Assembly (NCBI GenBank): GCA_045546615.1
Contig: JAZQDD010000009.1
Coordinates: forward strand, 1 to 40,552
Length of the DNA stretch: 40,552 nt
Reading direction: 5' to 3'
Origin: CAG-390 sp045546615
GTDB lineage: Bacteria; Bacillota; Clostridia; Oscillospirales; CAG-272
The notes below the pieces were generated by a model. The model was not told where the DNA came from. It did not search any database and worked only from the letters and a program-made list of their open reading frames with translations. A program made the translations under genes and the position numbers. The first letter of the stretch is position 1. Each line of letters begins with the position of its first letter. Of the stretch, positions 1-7,189 are shown piece after piece.

Positions 1-114
1 CTATTTGTTGTTTCCATAAGCCCGCTTGCCCCCCGACTTGTGGCGTACCCTCGTACCCCCACGACGGCAAAATCGCGACTTCTGCATCTAACTGAGACAG
101 CCCCTTTATTTTTT
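1..114 (+). other. left-edge non-coding segment, possible 3' end of a structured RNA
   Basis: These bases lie beyond the proC stop and carry no supportable ORF. A small hairpin is visible at 40-62 (GTGG-C-GTAC, loop CCTC, GTAC-CC-CCAC). On the plus strand the segment ends in CCCC followed by a T-rich run at 105-114, which would suit the 3' end of a plus-strand transcript converging on proC. The 5' part is outside the window, so I cannot fold the whole molecule or name a family. A 6S-like RNA is one idea but is not supported. Confidence 0.2.
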
Positions 115-906
115 AAGCTCAAGCGTGCGCTTGTATGCGGCGGTCACAGCACTCATAGCGGCGGCACGGAAGCCGTGCTCTTCGAGAGCGTGTACACCGG
201 CGATGGTAGTTCCTCCGGGGCTGCACACAGCATCCTTGAGGCTTGCGGGATTGCCATTTTCGCGCACCATCTTTGCCGCGCCGAGAATCATTTGCGCGGC
301 ATATTTCGTTGCCTGCTCGCGCGTGAGTCCGCACTCAACGCCTGCATCGGCAAGTGCCTCGGCAAAAATATACGCAAAGGCAGGTCCGCAACCCGAAACA
401 GCACTTGCGGCATCTATTTTGTCCTCGCTTATTTCGTCAACGAGTCCCGCATTTGCAAGAAGCGCAAGGAACTGCGTTTTTTCAGCTTCGCTCACACCGT
501 CGGAGTAGGAGCAAAGTATCATTCCCTCACCAACAGCGGCGGGTGTGTTTGGCATTATACGAATTACCTTGCTCTCATATCCGAGCGCATCGGTTATGCT
601 TTTTTTGGTAAGTCCTGCCGCCATCGTAACGAGAATGTAGTCGTCATTCGACGAAAGAGCGTCCTTGATAAGACCGAGAGTGGAAGCCATCCCCTGCGGT
701 TTGACACCGAGAAAGATGAACTTCGACGTAGCGGCGAGCGTACCGACATCAAGCGCGGTGGCGCCGTGCTTTTCGGAGATAGCACTCACCTTTGCTGTGT
801 CGAGATCGCAAAGAGCGACCTTTCCGCCGCCAATAGCGGAGCAAACGGCATTGGCGAGCGTTCCGCCCATATTTCCGCATCCTATAAAACCAGCAATGTA
901 TTTCAT
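106..906 (-). CDS. proC: pyrroline-5-carboxylate reductase ProC
   Basis: ProC catalyses the last step of proline synthesis, the NAD(P)H-dependent reduction of pyrroline-5-carboxylate to proline, in the cytosol. The 266-residue protein has the usual family length. It starts with the Rossmann motif GFIGCGNMGG (about residues 6-15). The C-terminal dimerisation half contains the conserved stretches SAVSGCGPAFAY and SPGGTT. An AAAGGTG ribosome site lies about 10 bases before the ATG. It is the third gene of proB-proA-proC, 12 bases after proA, so all proline enzymes from glutamate are made together. The stop lies in a T-rich stretch at 105-114. Identification is secure. Confidence 0.96.
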   Translation of the reverse strand: MKYIAGFIGCGNMGGTLANAVCSAIGGGKVALCDLDTAKVSAISEKHGATALDVGTLAATSKFIFLGVKPQGMASTLGLIKDALSSNDDYILVTMAAGLTKKSITDALGYESKVIRIMPNTPAAVGEGMILCSYSDGVSEAEKTQFLALLANAGLVDEISEDKIDAASAVSGCGPAFAYIFAEALADAGVECGLTREQATKYAAQMILGAAKMVRENGNPASLKDAVCSPGGTTIAGVHALEEHGFRAAAMSAVTAAYKRTLELKK

Positions 907-918
907 TTCAAAACACCT

Positions 919-2172
919 TTACCTTATCTGTCCTTTTCCGCGGACGGTGTATTTATATGAGGTCAGCTCGCAAAGTCCCATAGGGCCTCGCGCGTGGAGC
1001 TTTTGCGTGGATATGCCTATCTCACAGCCAAGCCCGAACTCGCCGCCGTCGGTAAAACGGGTGGACGCGTTAACGTATACAGCCGCGCTGTCGATCCTGT
1101 TAAGGAAGCTCTCGGCGGCGTCCGCATCTGCGGTGACGATGGCATCGCTGTGGTGCGTGGAATGCTCACCGATATGTGCGATAGCCTCATCAAGGCTGTC
1201 GACGGTGCGTACAGCCATCACGTAGTCAAGAAACTCGGTGTCGAAATCCGTCTCGGTTGCGGCAACTCCGTCAATATATGCGGCGGCGGAGCTGTGGACA
1301 CGAAGCTCGACGGGAGCAAGTCCATTTGCCGCTCTGCTGGCTACGAGACGCTCTGCAAGGCGGGGGAGAAATTCGGGAGCAATTTTGGAGTGTACAAGAC
1401 ATACCTCTGCGGCGTTGCAGACCGAAGGGCGTGAGGTCTTGGCATTTTCAACGATATCAAGTGCCATATCTACGTTAGCCGCGGCATCAACGTAAATGTG
1501 GCATATGCCAGTTCCCGTCTGTATGCAGGGAACCTTGGCATTTTCAACGCAGTGGCGGATAAGTCCTGCTCCGCCGCGCGGAATAAGCGCATCAACGTAG
1601 TCGGTAGCGTTCATCAGCTCCGCCGCGCCGGCGCGTGAATTATCCTCAAGAATGTTTATCGCGTCCTCAACACCAAAGGGGGCAACCGCCTCGCGCAAAA
1701 TACGCACGATCTCTGCCGATGTCGCACCCGCTTCCTTGCCAGACTTCAGAACGCACACGTTTCCGCTTTTAAAGCAGAGTGCGGCGGCATCGGAGGTCAC
1801 GTTGGGGCGGCTCTCATAGATAATGCCCACAACACCGATGGGAACGCTTACTCTTGTTATCTCAAGGCCGTTGGGACACGTGTGCTCGGCAAGAATTCTG
1901 CCAAGCGGGGAGGGAAGCGCAACAACGTCACGAATTCCGTCAGCCATTCCCTTTATTCTCTCGGGAGTAAGGCGCAGGCGGTCTATCATGACGGGTGCTA
2001 TCTTGCCTACAGCCGCCTCGCATTCTGCGGCGTTAGCGGCGAGAATGACATCAGCGTTGGCGATAAGAGCATCAGCCATGGCGGTAAGGGCAGCGTTTTT
2101 GTCGCTGTCGGAAAGGAGCAAAAGGGGTTGTTTTGCGGCTTTAGCACGCTTTAATATTTCAAGTGTAGTCAT
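919..2172 (-). CDS. proA: glutamate-5-semialdehyde dehydrogenase (gamma-glutamyl phosphate reductase) ProA
   Basis: ProA reduces gamma-glutamyl phosphate, the ProB product, to glutamate semialdehyde, which cyclises to the ProC substrate. At 417 residues it matches the family. Recognisable parts are the N-terminal aldehyde-dehydrogenase fold, the segment IYESRPNVTSDAAALCFKSG, the motif IPRGGAGLI, and the catalytic cysteine in SVCNAAEVCLVH. The start is one base after the proB stop and its ribosome site AAGGGAAAG lies inside the proB end, so translation is probably coupled. ProA and ProB are known to channel an unstable intermediate, which fits the tight spacing. Confidence 0.97.
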   Translation of the reverse strand: MTTLEILKRAKAAKQPLLLLSDSDKNAALTAMADALIANADVILAANAAECEAAVGKIAPVMIDRLRLTPERIKGMADGIRDVVALPSPLGRILAEHTCPNGLEITRVSVPIGVVGIIYESRPNVTSDAAALCFKSGNVCVLKSGKEAGATSAEIVRILREAVAPFGVEDAINILEDNSRAGAAELMNATDYVDALIPRGGAGLIRHCVENAKVPCIQTGTGICHIYVDAAANVDMALDIVENAKTSRPSVCNAAEVCLVHSKIAPEFLPRLAERLVASRAANGLAPVELRVHSSAAAYIDGVAATETDFDTEFLDYVMAVRTVDSLDEAIAHIGEHSTHHSDAIVTADADAAESFLNRIDSAAVYVNASTRFTDGGEFGLGCEIGISTQKLHARGPMGLCELTSYKYTVRGKGQIR

Positions 2173-2173
2173 C

Positions 2174-2944
2174 TTATTTCTTTCCCTTAAATAAAGTACA
2201 ACGCGGAGAATTGTTTTCCGTTATCGCATAAAGTATCGCGGGGTCATTTCCGTTGGCGATTATCATATCGCATCCGCTGTCGGTGCAGATGGTGGCGGCG
2301 TGGAGCTTTGTATGCATTCCGCCTGTTCCAAGCGATGAGCCGCTACCGCCGCCCAAAGCCATTATGTCATCAGTTATGTCATCGACAACGGTAAGGAGTG
2401 TTGCCGTGGGATCGGTGTGTGGGTCAGCCGTGAACAGACCGTCGATGTCCGAGAGGAGTATAAGCAGATCGGCTTTTGCGCTGACCGCCACGAGAGCGGA
2501 GAGCGTATCATTGTCGCCAACTTTTATCTCCTCGGTGGCTATGGTGTCGTTTTCATTGATTACGGGCAGAACACCAAGCTCAAGCAGGCGTGCAAGTGTA
2601 TTATTGAAGTTATCGTGTCTGTCCTCGTGCGAAAAGTCCGAACCCGTGAGCAATATCTGTGCGACGGTGTGATTGTATTTGGCAAACAGCTTGTCGTATG
2701 TATACATCAGCTCGCACTGACCTACAGCGGCAGCCGCCTGTTTGGTGGCTATGTCATCGGGGCGTTTTGAAAGACCGAGCTTTCCTACCCCCATTCCGAT
2801 AGCTCCGCTGGATACTAGGATTATTTCGTGTCCTGCGTTTTTGATATCGGAGATTATTTTGCACAGCTCCTCTGTGCGTCTGATGTTCAGCCTGCCCGTA
2901 GAGTGAGCAAGCGTAGATGTCCCGACTTTGATAACTATTCTCAT
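2174..2944 (-). CDS. proB: glutamate 5-kinase ProB (kinase domain only)
   Basis: ProB phosphorylates glutamate with ATP, the first committed and normally proline-inhibited step of proline synthesis. The N-terminus RIVIKVGTSTLA and the motif GTGGMHTKLHAA are typical of the amino-acid kinase fold. The frame is open upstream to a TTG at 2983. I prefer the ATG at 2944 because the family begins with this MRIVIKVGT stretch; neither start has a strong ribosome site. With this start the protein is 256 residues. The C-terminal PUA domain found in the roughly 365-residue enzymes of E. coli and B. subtilis is absent. It is the first gene of the operon, about 70 bases below a consensus promoter. Confidence 0.95.
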   Translation of the reverse strand: MRIVIKVGTSTLAHSTGRLNIRRTEELCKIISDIKNAGHEIILVSSGAIGMGVGKLGLSKRPDDIATKQAAAAVGQCELMYTYDKLFAKYNHTVAQILLTGSDFSHEDRHDNFNNTLARLLELGVLPVINENDTIATEEIKVGDNDTLSALVAVSAKADLLILLSDIDGLFTADPHTDPTATLLTVVDDITDDIMALGGGSGSSLGTGGMHTKLHAATICTDSGCDMIIANGNDPAILYAITENNSPRCTLFKGKK

Positions 2945-3021
2945 GCTTTTGTCCGTCCGATGCAATATTATCCGCAACAGCAAATGCCGGCGGCAGATTG
3001 GTAAAAATAATTCTTCTTTAT

Positions 3022-3050
3022 ATTATAACACACATAAAAAGATATGTCAA
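3022..3050 (-). promoter_or_regulatory. sigma-A promoter of proBAC
   Basis: On the minus strand TTGACA (3050-3045) is followed, after exactly 17 bases, by TATAAT (3027-3022). Both hexamers match consensus. The predicted start point near 3015 leaves a leader of about 70 bases. No T-box or long attenuator structure is visible, so expression looks strong and simply regulated. Confidence 0.85.
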
Positions 3051-3131
3051 TATTTACTTACGCGCCGTAAAAATGACAAATAAGAAAAAATTCCGCACAT
3101 GCTTGCGGTGCAAAAGCATCTATCCCAAGCA

Positions 3132-3301
3132 AAGGAAAGCATTTTAATAAAATGCTTTTGGCGCAAGCCAAAAGCTACCTTCACATTTTGCGAAGCAAAA
3201 TATTTCACATTTGCCCTTGGGCAAATATTTCACGCGGCGAAGCCGTATTTCACCCGTTCCGCAAGGAACGGATTTCACTGAAAACGGCAACGCCGTTTTC
3301 A
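3132..3301. repeat. micro-hairpin array A (composite repeat element)
   Basis: This is the only content of the gap between proB and the ATPase beyond the proB promoter. The core (3132-3181) holds GCATTTT-AAT-AAAATGC (3139-3155) and CTTTTGGC-GCAA-GCCAAAAG (3155-3174), and ends CTACCTT. Five small hairpins follow: 3185-3201 (loop GAA), 3209-3226, 3234-3246 (loop GAA), 3254-3271 (loop GCAA) and 3279-3301 (loop AAC). They are joined by four copies of ATTTCAC at 3202, 3227, 3247 and 3272. The stems differ but the linker is constant. The last hairpin includes the three bases of the ATPase stop codon (3299-3301). Confidence 0.85.
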
Positions 3302-5953
3302 ATACCCTCCCTTCTTCCCCCGAAGCCGCCAAAGTATCTTTCGCAGAAACTCAAACGGAAAGACGAACAAGGGAAGCGCCATCGAAAACGCAAGCTCCGC
3401 GGCGGTAAGCGGAGCGGTGCGCAGTATCGCTCCGCCGAGGTAAACGAACGCTATCTGCACCACGGCAACCGTAAGCATTACACAGACGAAGGCGAAATTT
3501 CGCAATATCCCCGAAAAAAGCCGCAATCGGTCGGTGCGCGCGTTAAAGCAATTATACATCGACGCAAAAATGAAAAACACGAAAAATCCCGTCAGGTGAT
3601 ATATCCCCGCACCGTCGGGGCGGAAACGACTGACGCTCGCACCGCCCTTTAAAAACGCAATGCTCATACCCACCGTGAAAAGCCCGAGCATTACTATCTG
3701 CTCCGCCATGTAGCGGTTAAGTATCGGCTCGTTCATTCCCTTGGGCTTTTCGCGCATATACGAGTCAAGCGCAGGCTCACCCGCGAACGCAAGTCCGCCG
3801 AGTGTGTCCATTATTATATTTATCCAAAGCATCTGAACTACCGTAACAGGCTCGTCAATGCCGATAAAGGGCGCTATCATCGACACGCCGACGGCACAGA
3901 AATTCATCATCAGTTGGAGTGTAATGAATTTTCTGATACTCTTAAAAACTGTCCTGCCGTAAAGCGCGGCGTTCGCGATGCTGTCCGCATCGTCACGCAA
4001 GAGCACCACGTCGGCGGCTTCCTTTGCCACACTGCTTCCGCTTCCCATGGCAAATCCCACGTCCGCGGCACGAAGCGCGGGCGCGTCGTTGATGCCGTCA
4101 CCCGTCATGCCTACGACAAGCCCCGCCTTTTGCGCCACGCGCACAAGACGGCTCTTGTCCGAGGGAAGCGCACGCGCAACCACGCCGATGCGATGGAGCT
4201 TTTCGGAAAGCTCACCGTCGCTCATTTTACCGAGCTGTGCCGAGGTCAGGGCGATATCCACGCCGCCGCCGAGTATTCCGCACTCACGCGCAACGGCAGA
4301 TGCGGTCTCGATGCCGTCGCCCGTGACCATGACCGTATGTACGCCCGCACCGCAAAGCCTTCCTATCGCCGCCGCCGCACCGCGCCGAACGCCGTCGCTT
4401 AAGAAAATCACACAAACGAGCGTGAGCGAATCGGGCAGAGCGCCGCCCGTCTCCTCGCCCACCGCCACCGCCACCGCACGCTCGCCGCGTGAGCATCGCT
4501 CCGTCAAAATTGGCGAGATGCGGTATTTGTCAAACGGCATTTGCCGTCCCTCGGCATCAAGCCGCCGCTTGACGCGCGAGAGCAAAAGGTCAGGCGCACC
4601 CTTGTAGATGCAAACGCGCCTGCCGCCCGTGTCAAGGCTGACCGAGCAAAACTTGTGCGCGCTGTCAAACGGCACGCGCCCGCGCACGCTTGCCGCAGGC
4701 GGAAGGCGCTCAAGCACAGACGAGAGGATGGCGCGGTCGGTGGTGTTGCCGCCGACAGCCGCCGCTCGTCCGTCTGCATCCCGCCCCGCCGAGGCGGAGG
4801 TGTTGAAATACGCATTCAGCAAATAGAGCGTATCGCCGTGCCGTGAAAAATACTTCTCCGCCGACGGAAAATATTCGCCATCCCCCGAAAGCACGCCCGA
4901 AACACGCATCCGCCCCTCGGTCAGAGTTCCCGTTTTGTCGGTGAAAAGTACGTTCATGCACCCTGCCGCCTCGATTCCCGCAGGCTTTTTCACGAGCACG
5001 CCCGCACGCGCCATCCTGCGCACGTTGCGCGACAGCACCACCGCTATCATCATCGGAAGTCCCTCGGGAACTGCCACGACTATCACGGTTAGCGCAAGCG
5101 TGAACGCGTCAAGGAGCTTTGAAAACAGGAAAACGGGGCTTGAGAGCTTGAAAAATATAACCTCGCGGCGAAAACCGCTGTCAATTATAAAAACGTTGAA
5201 AAGAAACGCCGCCGCTACCAAAATCGCCGCCACGTACCCAAGGCGGCTTATCTGCCGCGCAAGCGTGGCAAGGCGCACGCGCAGGGGGCTGTCGCGCACC
5301 TCGCCCTGCACCTCTCGGCAAATGCCGCCGAGATACGTCCGCGCGCCTACCGCGCTGACGCGCATAACACCCTCACCCGAGGTCACAAAACAGCCGCGAA
5401 GCACCGACGAGGGCGAGTCGGGGAGCATTGCCGTGTCGCGCGAGGGGCGCTTTTCCGCCTCGCGGCTCTCGCCCGTCATTGCGGACATATCGAGAGTCAG
5501 CTCACCCGAAAGCAAAAGTCCGTCCGCCGCGACCGCCTCGCCCGCCGAAAGCAAAAGCACGTCACCAACGACCACGTCCTCCACGGGGAGCGCACGCACA
5601 ACTCCGCCGCGCACCGCACGGCAGACCTCGCCCTCGCCGCTTTTCCCAAGAGAGAGGAACGCCGACTCGCTGCCATGCTCCGAAAGCGTGGAGATGAGCG
5701 TGGCGATAAGAACGGACAGCGCAATACCCACAGTCTCGGCAACGTCTCCGCCGTGAAAGAGAAAAAGAATGTTTACACCCAGCGCAAAAAGAAGTATCTT
5801 TATCACGGGGTCTTTAAGATTTGATATGAATTTCGCCAAAAATGAGCGCCGCCGCCGCCGAGGCAAAACGTTCTTGCCATGCTCACGGCGCGAGCTCTCA
5901 ACCTCCGCCTCGGTCAATCCGCGCGGCAGAGCCGTGCTGCTTGCTTTGTCCAT
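3299..5953 (-). CDS. P-type cation ATPase, P2B-like calcium pump
   Basis: This is a membrane pump that moves a cation, most likely Ca2+, using ATP. From the ATG at 5953 (ribosome site GGCAGGTGG) the protein has 884 residues, the usual P2 length. Visible motifs are TGES (160-163, actuator), PEGLP in helix M4 (296-300), the phosphorylated aspartate in DKTGT (Asp339), VTGDG (about 544) and TGDGIND (617-623). Helix M6 carries NIIMDTLGGLAFA (712-724), resembling the calcium-site helix of plasma-membrane-type Ca2+ ATPases. Ten membrane segments are plausible. The frame stays open to 6025, but those residues do not look like the family N-terminus. It stands alone. The substrate is inferred from family motifs. 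Confidence 0.93.
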   Translation of the reverse strand: MDKASSTALPRGLTEAEVESSRREHGKNVLPRRRRRSFLAKFISNLKDPVIKILLFALGVNILFLFHGGDVAETVGIALSVLIATLISTLSEHGSESAFLSLGKSGEGEVCRAVRGGVVRALPVEDVVVGDVLLLSAGEAVAADGLLLSGELTLDMSAMTGESREAEKRPSRDTAMLPDSPSSVLRGCFVTSGEGVMRVSAVGARTYLGGICREVQGEVRDSPLRVRLATLARQISRLGYVAAILVAAAFLFNVFIIDSGFRREVIFFKLSSPVFLFSKLLDAFTLALTVIVVAVPEGLPMMIAVVLSRNVRRMARAGVLVKKPAGIEAAGCMNVLFTDKTGTLTEGRMRVSGVLSGDGEYFPSAEKYFSRHGDTLYLLNAYFNTSASAGRDADGRAAAVGGNTTDRAILSSVLERLPPAASVRGRVPFDSAHKFCSVSLDTGGRRVCIYKGAPDLLLSRVKRRLDAEGRQMPFDKYRISPILTERCSRGERAVAVAVGEETGGALPDSLTLVCVIFLSDGVRRGAAAAIGRLCGAGVHTVMVTGDGIETASAVARECGILGGGVDIALTSAQLGKMSDGELSEKLHRIGVVARALPSDKSRLVRVAQKAGLVVGMTGDGINDAPALRAADVGFAMGSGSSVAKEAADVVLLRDDADSIANAALYGRTVFKSIRKFITLQLMMNFCAVGVSMIAPFIGIDEPVTVVQMLWINIIMDTLGGLAFAGEPALDSYMREKPKGMNEPILNRYMAEQIVMLGLFTVGMSIAFLKGGASVSRFRPDGAGIYHLTGFFVFFIFASMYNCFNARTDRLRLFSGILRNFAFVCVMLTVAVVQIAFVYLGGAILRTAPLTAAELAFSMALPLFVFPFEFLRKILWRLRGKKGGY

Positions 5954-5992
5954 TTCCACCTGCCAGATTATGTTTATAGGTAAATATATTCT

Positions 5993-6039
5993 CCCCAAAT
6001 GGCAAAAATGCACCCCAAAAAACAAAATAATACCCCAAA
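5993..6039 (-). promoter_or_regulatory. three TTTGGGG boxes spaced exactly 20 bp apart
   Basis: CCCCAAA on the plus strand (TTTGGGG on the ATPase strand) occurs at 5993-5999, 6013-6019 and 6033-6039. The step is exactly 20 bases, close to two helical turns, so the boxes lie on one face of the DNA. They sit 40-86 bases above the ATPase start. This suggests direct-repeat binding by a regulator, but no clear -35/-10 pair for the ATPase could be placed with them. Confidence 0.4.
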
Positions 6040-6095
6040 AACGCGAAAAAAATGAAGTTTGTGAAAAAAAGAGTGGGTTTTTTCTTGCTTTTCTC

Positions 6096-6125
6096 TTGAC
6101 AAAGCCCCCCTTTTTACATTATAAT
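6096..6125 (+). promoter_or_regulatory. sigma-A promoter of the rpmH cluster
   Basis: TTGACA (6096-6101), an 18-base spacer and TATAAT (6120-6125), both perfect consensus. It drives rpmH about 73 bases downstream and probably rnpA-yidD-yidC-khpB by read-through. It is divergent from the ATPase. The stretch 5954-6204 holds only this promoter, the spaced TTTGGGG boxes and AT-rich leader. Confidence 0.88.
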
Positions 6126-6204
6126 ATGGGGTGTCATTGTGTATGGGCGTATTGTCGCTCAAAGCGCAACGCTTCCGAAACCACATCAAGGGAGGTGCCA
6201 TATT

Positions 6205-6339
6205 ATGCTCAGAACCTATCAGCCCAAAAAGCGTCAGCGTCAGAAGGAGCATGGCTTCAGAAAGAGAATGAAGACTCGCGACGGCAGAAATGTCCTCAAA
6301 AGAAGACGTGCTAAAGGCAGAAAAAGACTGTCTTATTAA
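6205..6339 (+). CDS. rpmH: 50S ribosomal protein L34
   Basis: L34 is a small basic protein buried in 23S rRNA of the large subunit. The 44-residue sequence begins MLRTYQPKKRQRQKEHGF and continues with the family pattern KRMKTRDGR...RRRAKGRKRLSY. The frame is open upstream to 6139, but the strong site GGGAGGT (6190-6196) nine bases before the ATG at 6205 fixes the start. It opens the conserved rpmH-rnpA-yidD-yidC-khpB cluster. A hairpin just downstream may reduce read-through, giving L34 in excess over RNase P protein. Confidence 0.98.
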   Translation: MLRTYQPKKRQRQKEHGFRKRMKTRDGRNVLKRRRAKGRKRLSY

Positions 6340-6357
6340 GTTTTATAACTTAAAAGA

Positions 6358-6392
6358 AATCCCGGCGACATAACCTACGTCGCCGGATTTTT
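6358..6392 (+). terminator. terminator or attenuator between rpmH and rnpA
   Basis: CCGGCGAC (6362-6369), a 9-base loop, GTCGCCGG (6379-6386) and then ATTTTT. The eight-base GC-rich stem with a T run fits an intrinsic terminator. rnpA has no obvious promoter of its own afterwards, so it is probably leaky. Confidence 0.7.
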
Positions 6393-6447
6393 CACAGCTA
6401 TTCCAAAAAACTAAAATCAAAATTCACGGAAGCAGAGCTTTGATATT

Positions 6448-6846
6448 ATGAAAAACACACCTATTACCGAAAATCATCTGTACAGGAAGGCTTATGCAAA
6501 AGGAAAAAGCGCCGCGGGGAAATATATCGCTGTGTACGCGCTGAAAGACCGTGCCGCCGTAAAATTTATGCGCGCCGACCCCCTGCACCGAACCCGTAAC
6601 CGCCTCGGTCTGACCGTGGGCAAAAAGATAGGCTCGGCTGTGGAGCGCAACCGCGCAAAAAGGCTTATGCGCGAGGCTTACCGTTTGCTTGACGGCGAGG
6701 GAGCAGTTTCCCACGGCTATCTTCTCGTGATCGCCGCACGAACCGCCGCCACGAAAGCCAAAATGCCCGATATCTACAACGAGCTTGCCACTCTTCTCAC
6801 CAAGCTCGGGCTTATGGGGCGCACAACTCCTAATCAAACAGAATGA
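6448..6846 (+). CDS. rnpA: ribonuclease P protein component
   Basis: RnpA is the protein cofactor of RNase P, which removes the 5' leader of precursor tRNAs with the catalytic RNA rnpB (not in this window). The 132-residue basic protein has the signature RNRLGLTVGKKIGSAVERNR followed by AKRLMREAYR, the RNR region that contacts the RNA. Length is typical. It follows rpmH by about 110 bases and overlaps yidD by four bases (ATGA). The ribosome site before the ATG is weak (ACGGAAGCAGAG). Confidence 0.96.
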   Translation: MKNTPITENHLYRKAYAKGKSAAGKYIAVYALKDRAAVKFMRADPLHRTRNRLGLTVGKKIGSAVERNRAKRLMREAYRLLDGEGAVSHGYLLVIAARTAATKAKMPDIYNELATLLTKLGLMGRTTPNQTE

Positions 6847-7145
6847 AACACGTTTTCATAGCACTCATACGCTTTTACCAAAAATGCCTTTCCCCTCTTA
6901 AACGTAACCCAACGTGTAAGTTTACACCTACATGTTCAGCCTACGCCATTGAGGCGTTTACCAAACGCGGCTTTTTTGCGGGATTCGTCCTTACGGTGTG
7001 GAGGATCCTTCGGTGCAACCCATGGAGCATCGGCGGATATGACCCCGTACCGGAAAAGGGATTTCGCTATCGGGAAAAAAAGGAAAGTACGTCTTTGGCT
7101 CACAGTGATGAAAGCGAGGATGACTCCAACGCGGAGTACCTCTAA
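6843..7145 (+). CDS. yidD: membrane protein insertion efficiency factor YidD
   Basis: YidD is a small membrane-associated protein that helps YidC-dependent insertion; its mechanism is not well known. The core matches the family closely: IRFYQKCLSPLK near the N-terminus, CKFTPTCSAYAIEA, then WRILRCNPW and GGYDPVP. The family cysteines are present. Length is 100 residues, with a charged non-conserved tail after about residue 80. Its ATG overlaps the rnpA stop by four bases, so it is probably translated by coupling. yidC follows 44 bases later. Confidence 0.95.
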   Translation: MKHVFIALIRFYQKCLSPLKRNPTCKFTPTCSAYAIEAFTKRGFFAGFVLTVWRILRCNPWSIGGYDPVPEKGFRYREKKESTSLAHSDESEDDSNAEYL

Positions 7146-7189
7146 TACAACGAGAGGAATTTTTCGTTTTTAACGGAAAAAACACAAAA

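Noticed and set aside
40..960. 306-residue frame antisense to proC
   Set aside because: proC matches its family over the whole length; the opposite frame has no recognisable content.
2960..2980. DnaA box and replication origin
   Set aside because: One near-match (TTATCCGCA) was seen near 2968-2976. No cluster, dnaA or dnaN occurs in the window, despite origin-type gene blocks.
3185..3301. CRISPR array
   Set aside because: The constant part is only seven bases and the variable parts are palindromes of changing length. No cas genes are present.
3099..3652. Short ORFs across the hairpin arrays
   Set aside because: The open frames come from translating linker and hairpin repeats. They lack ribosome sites and resemble no protein.
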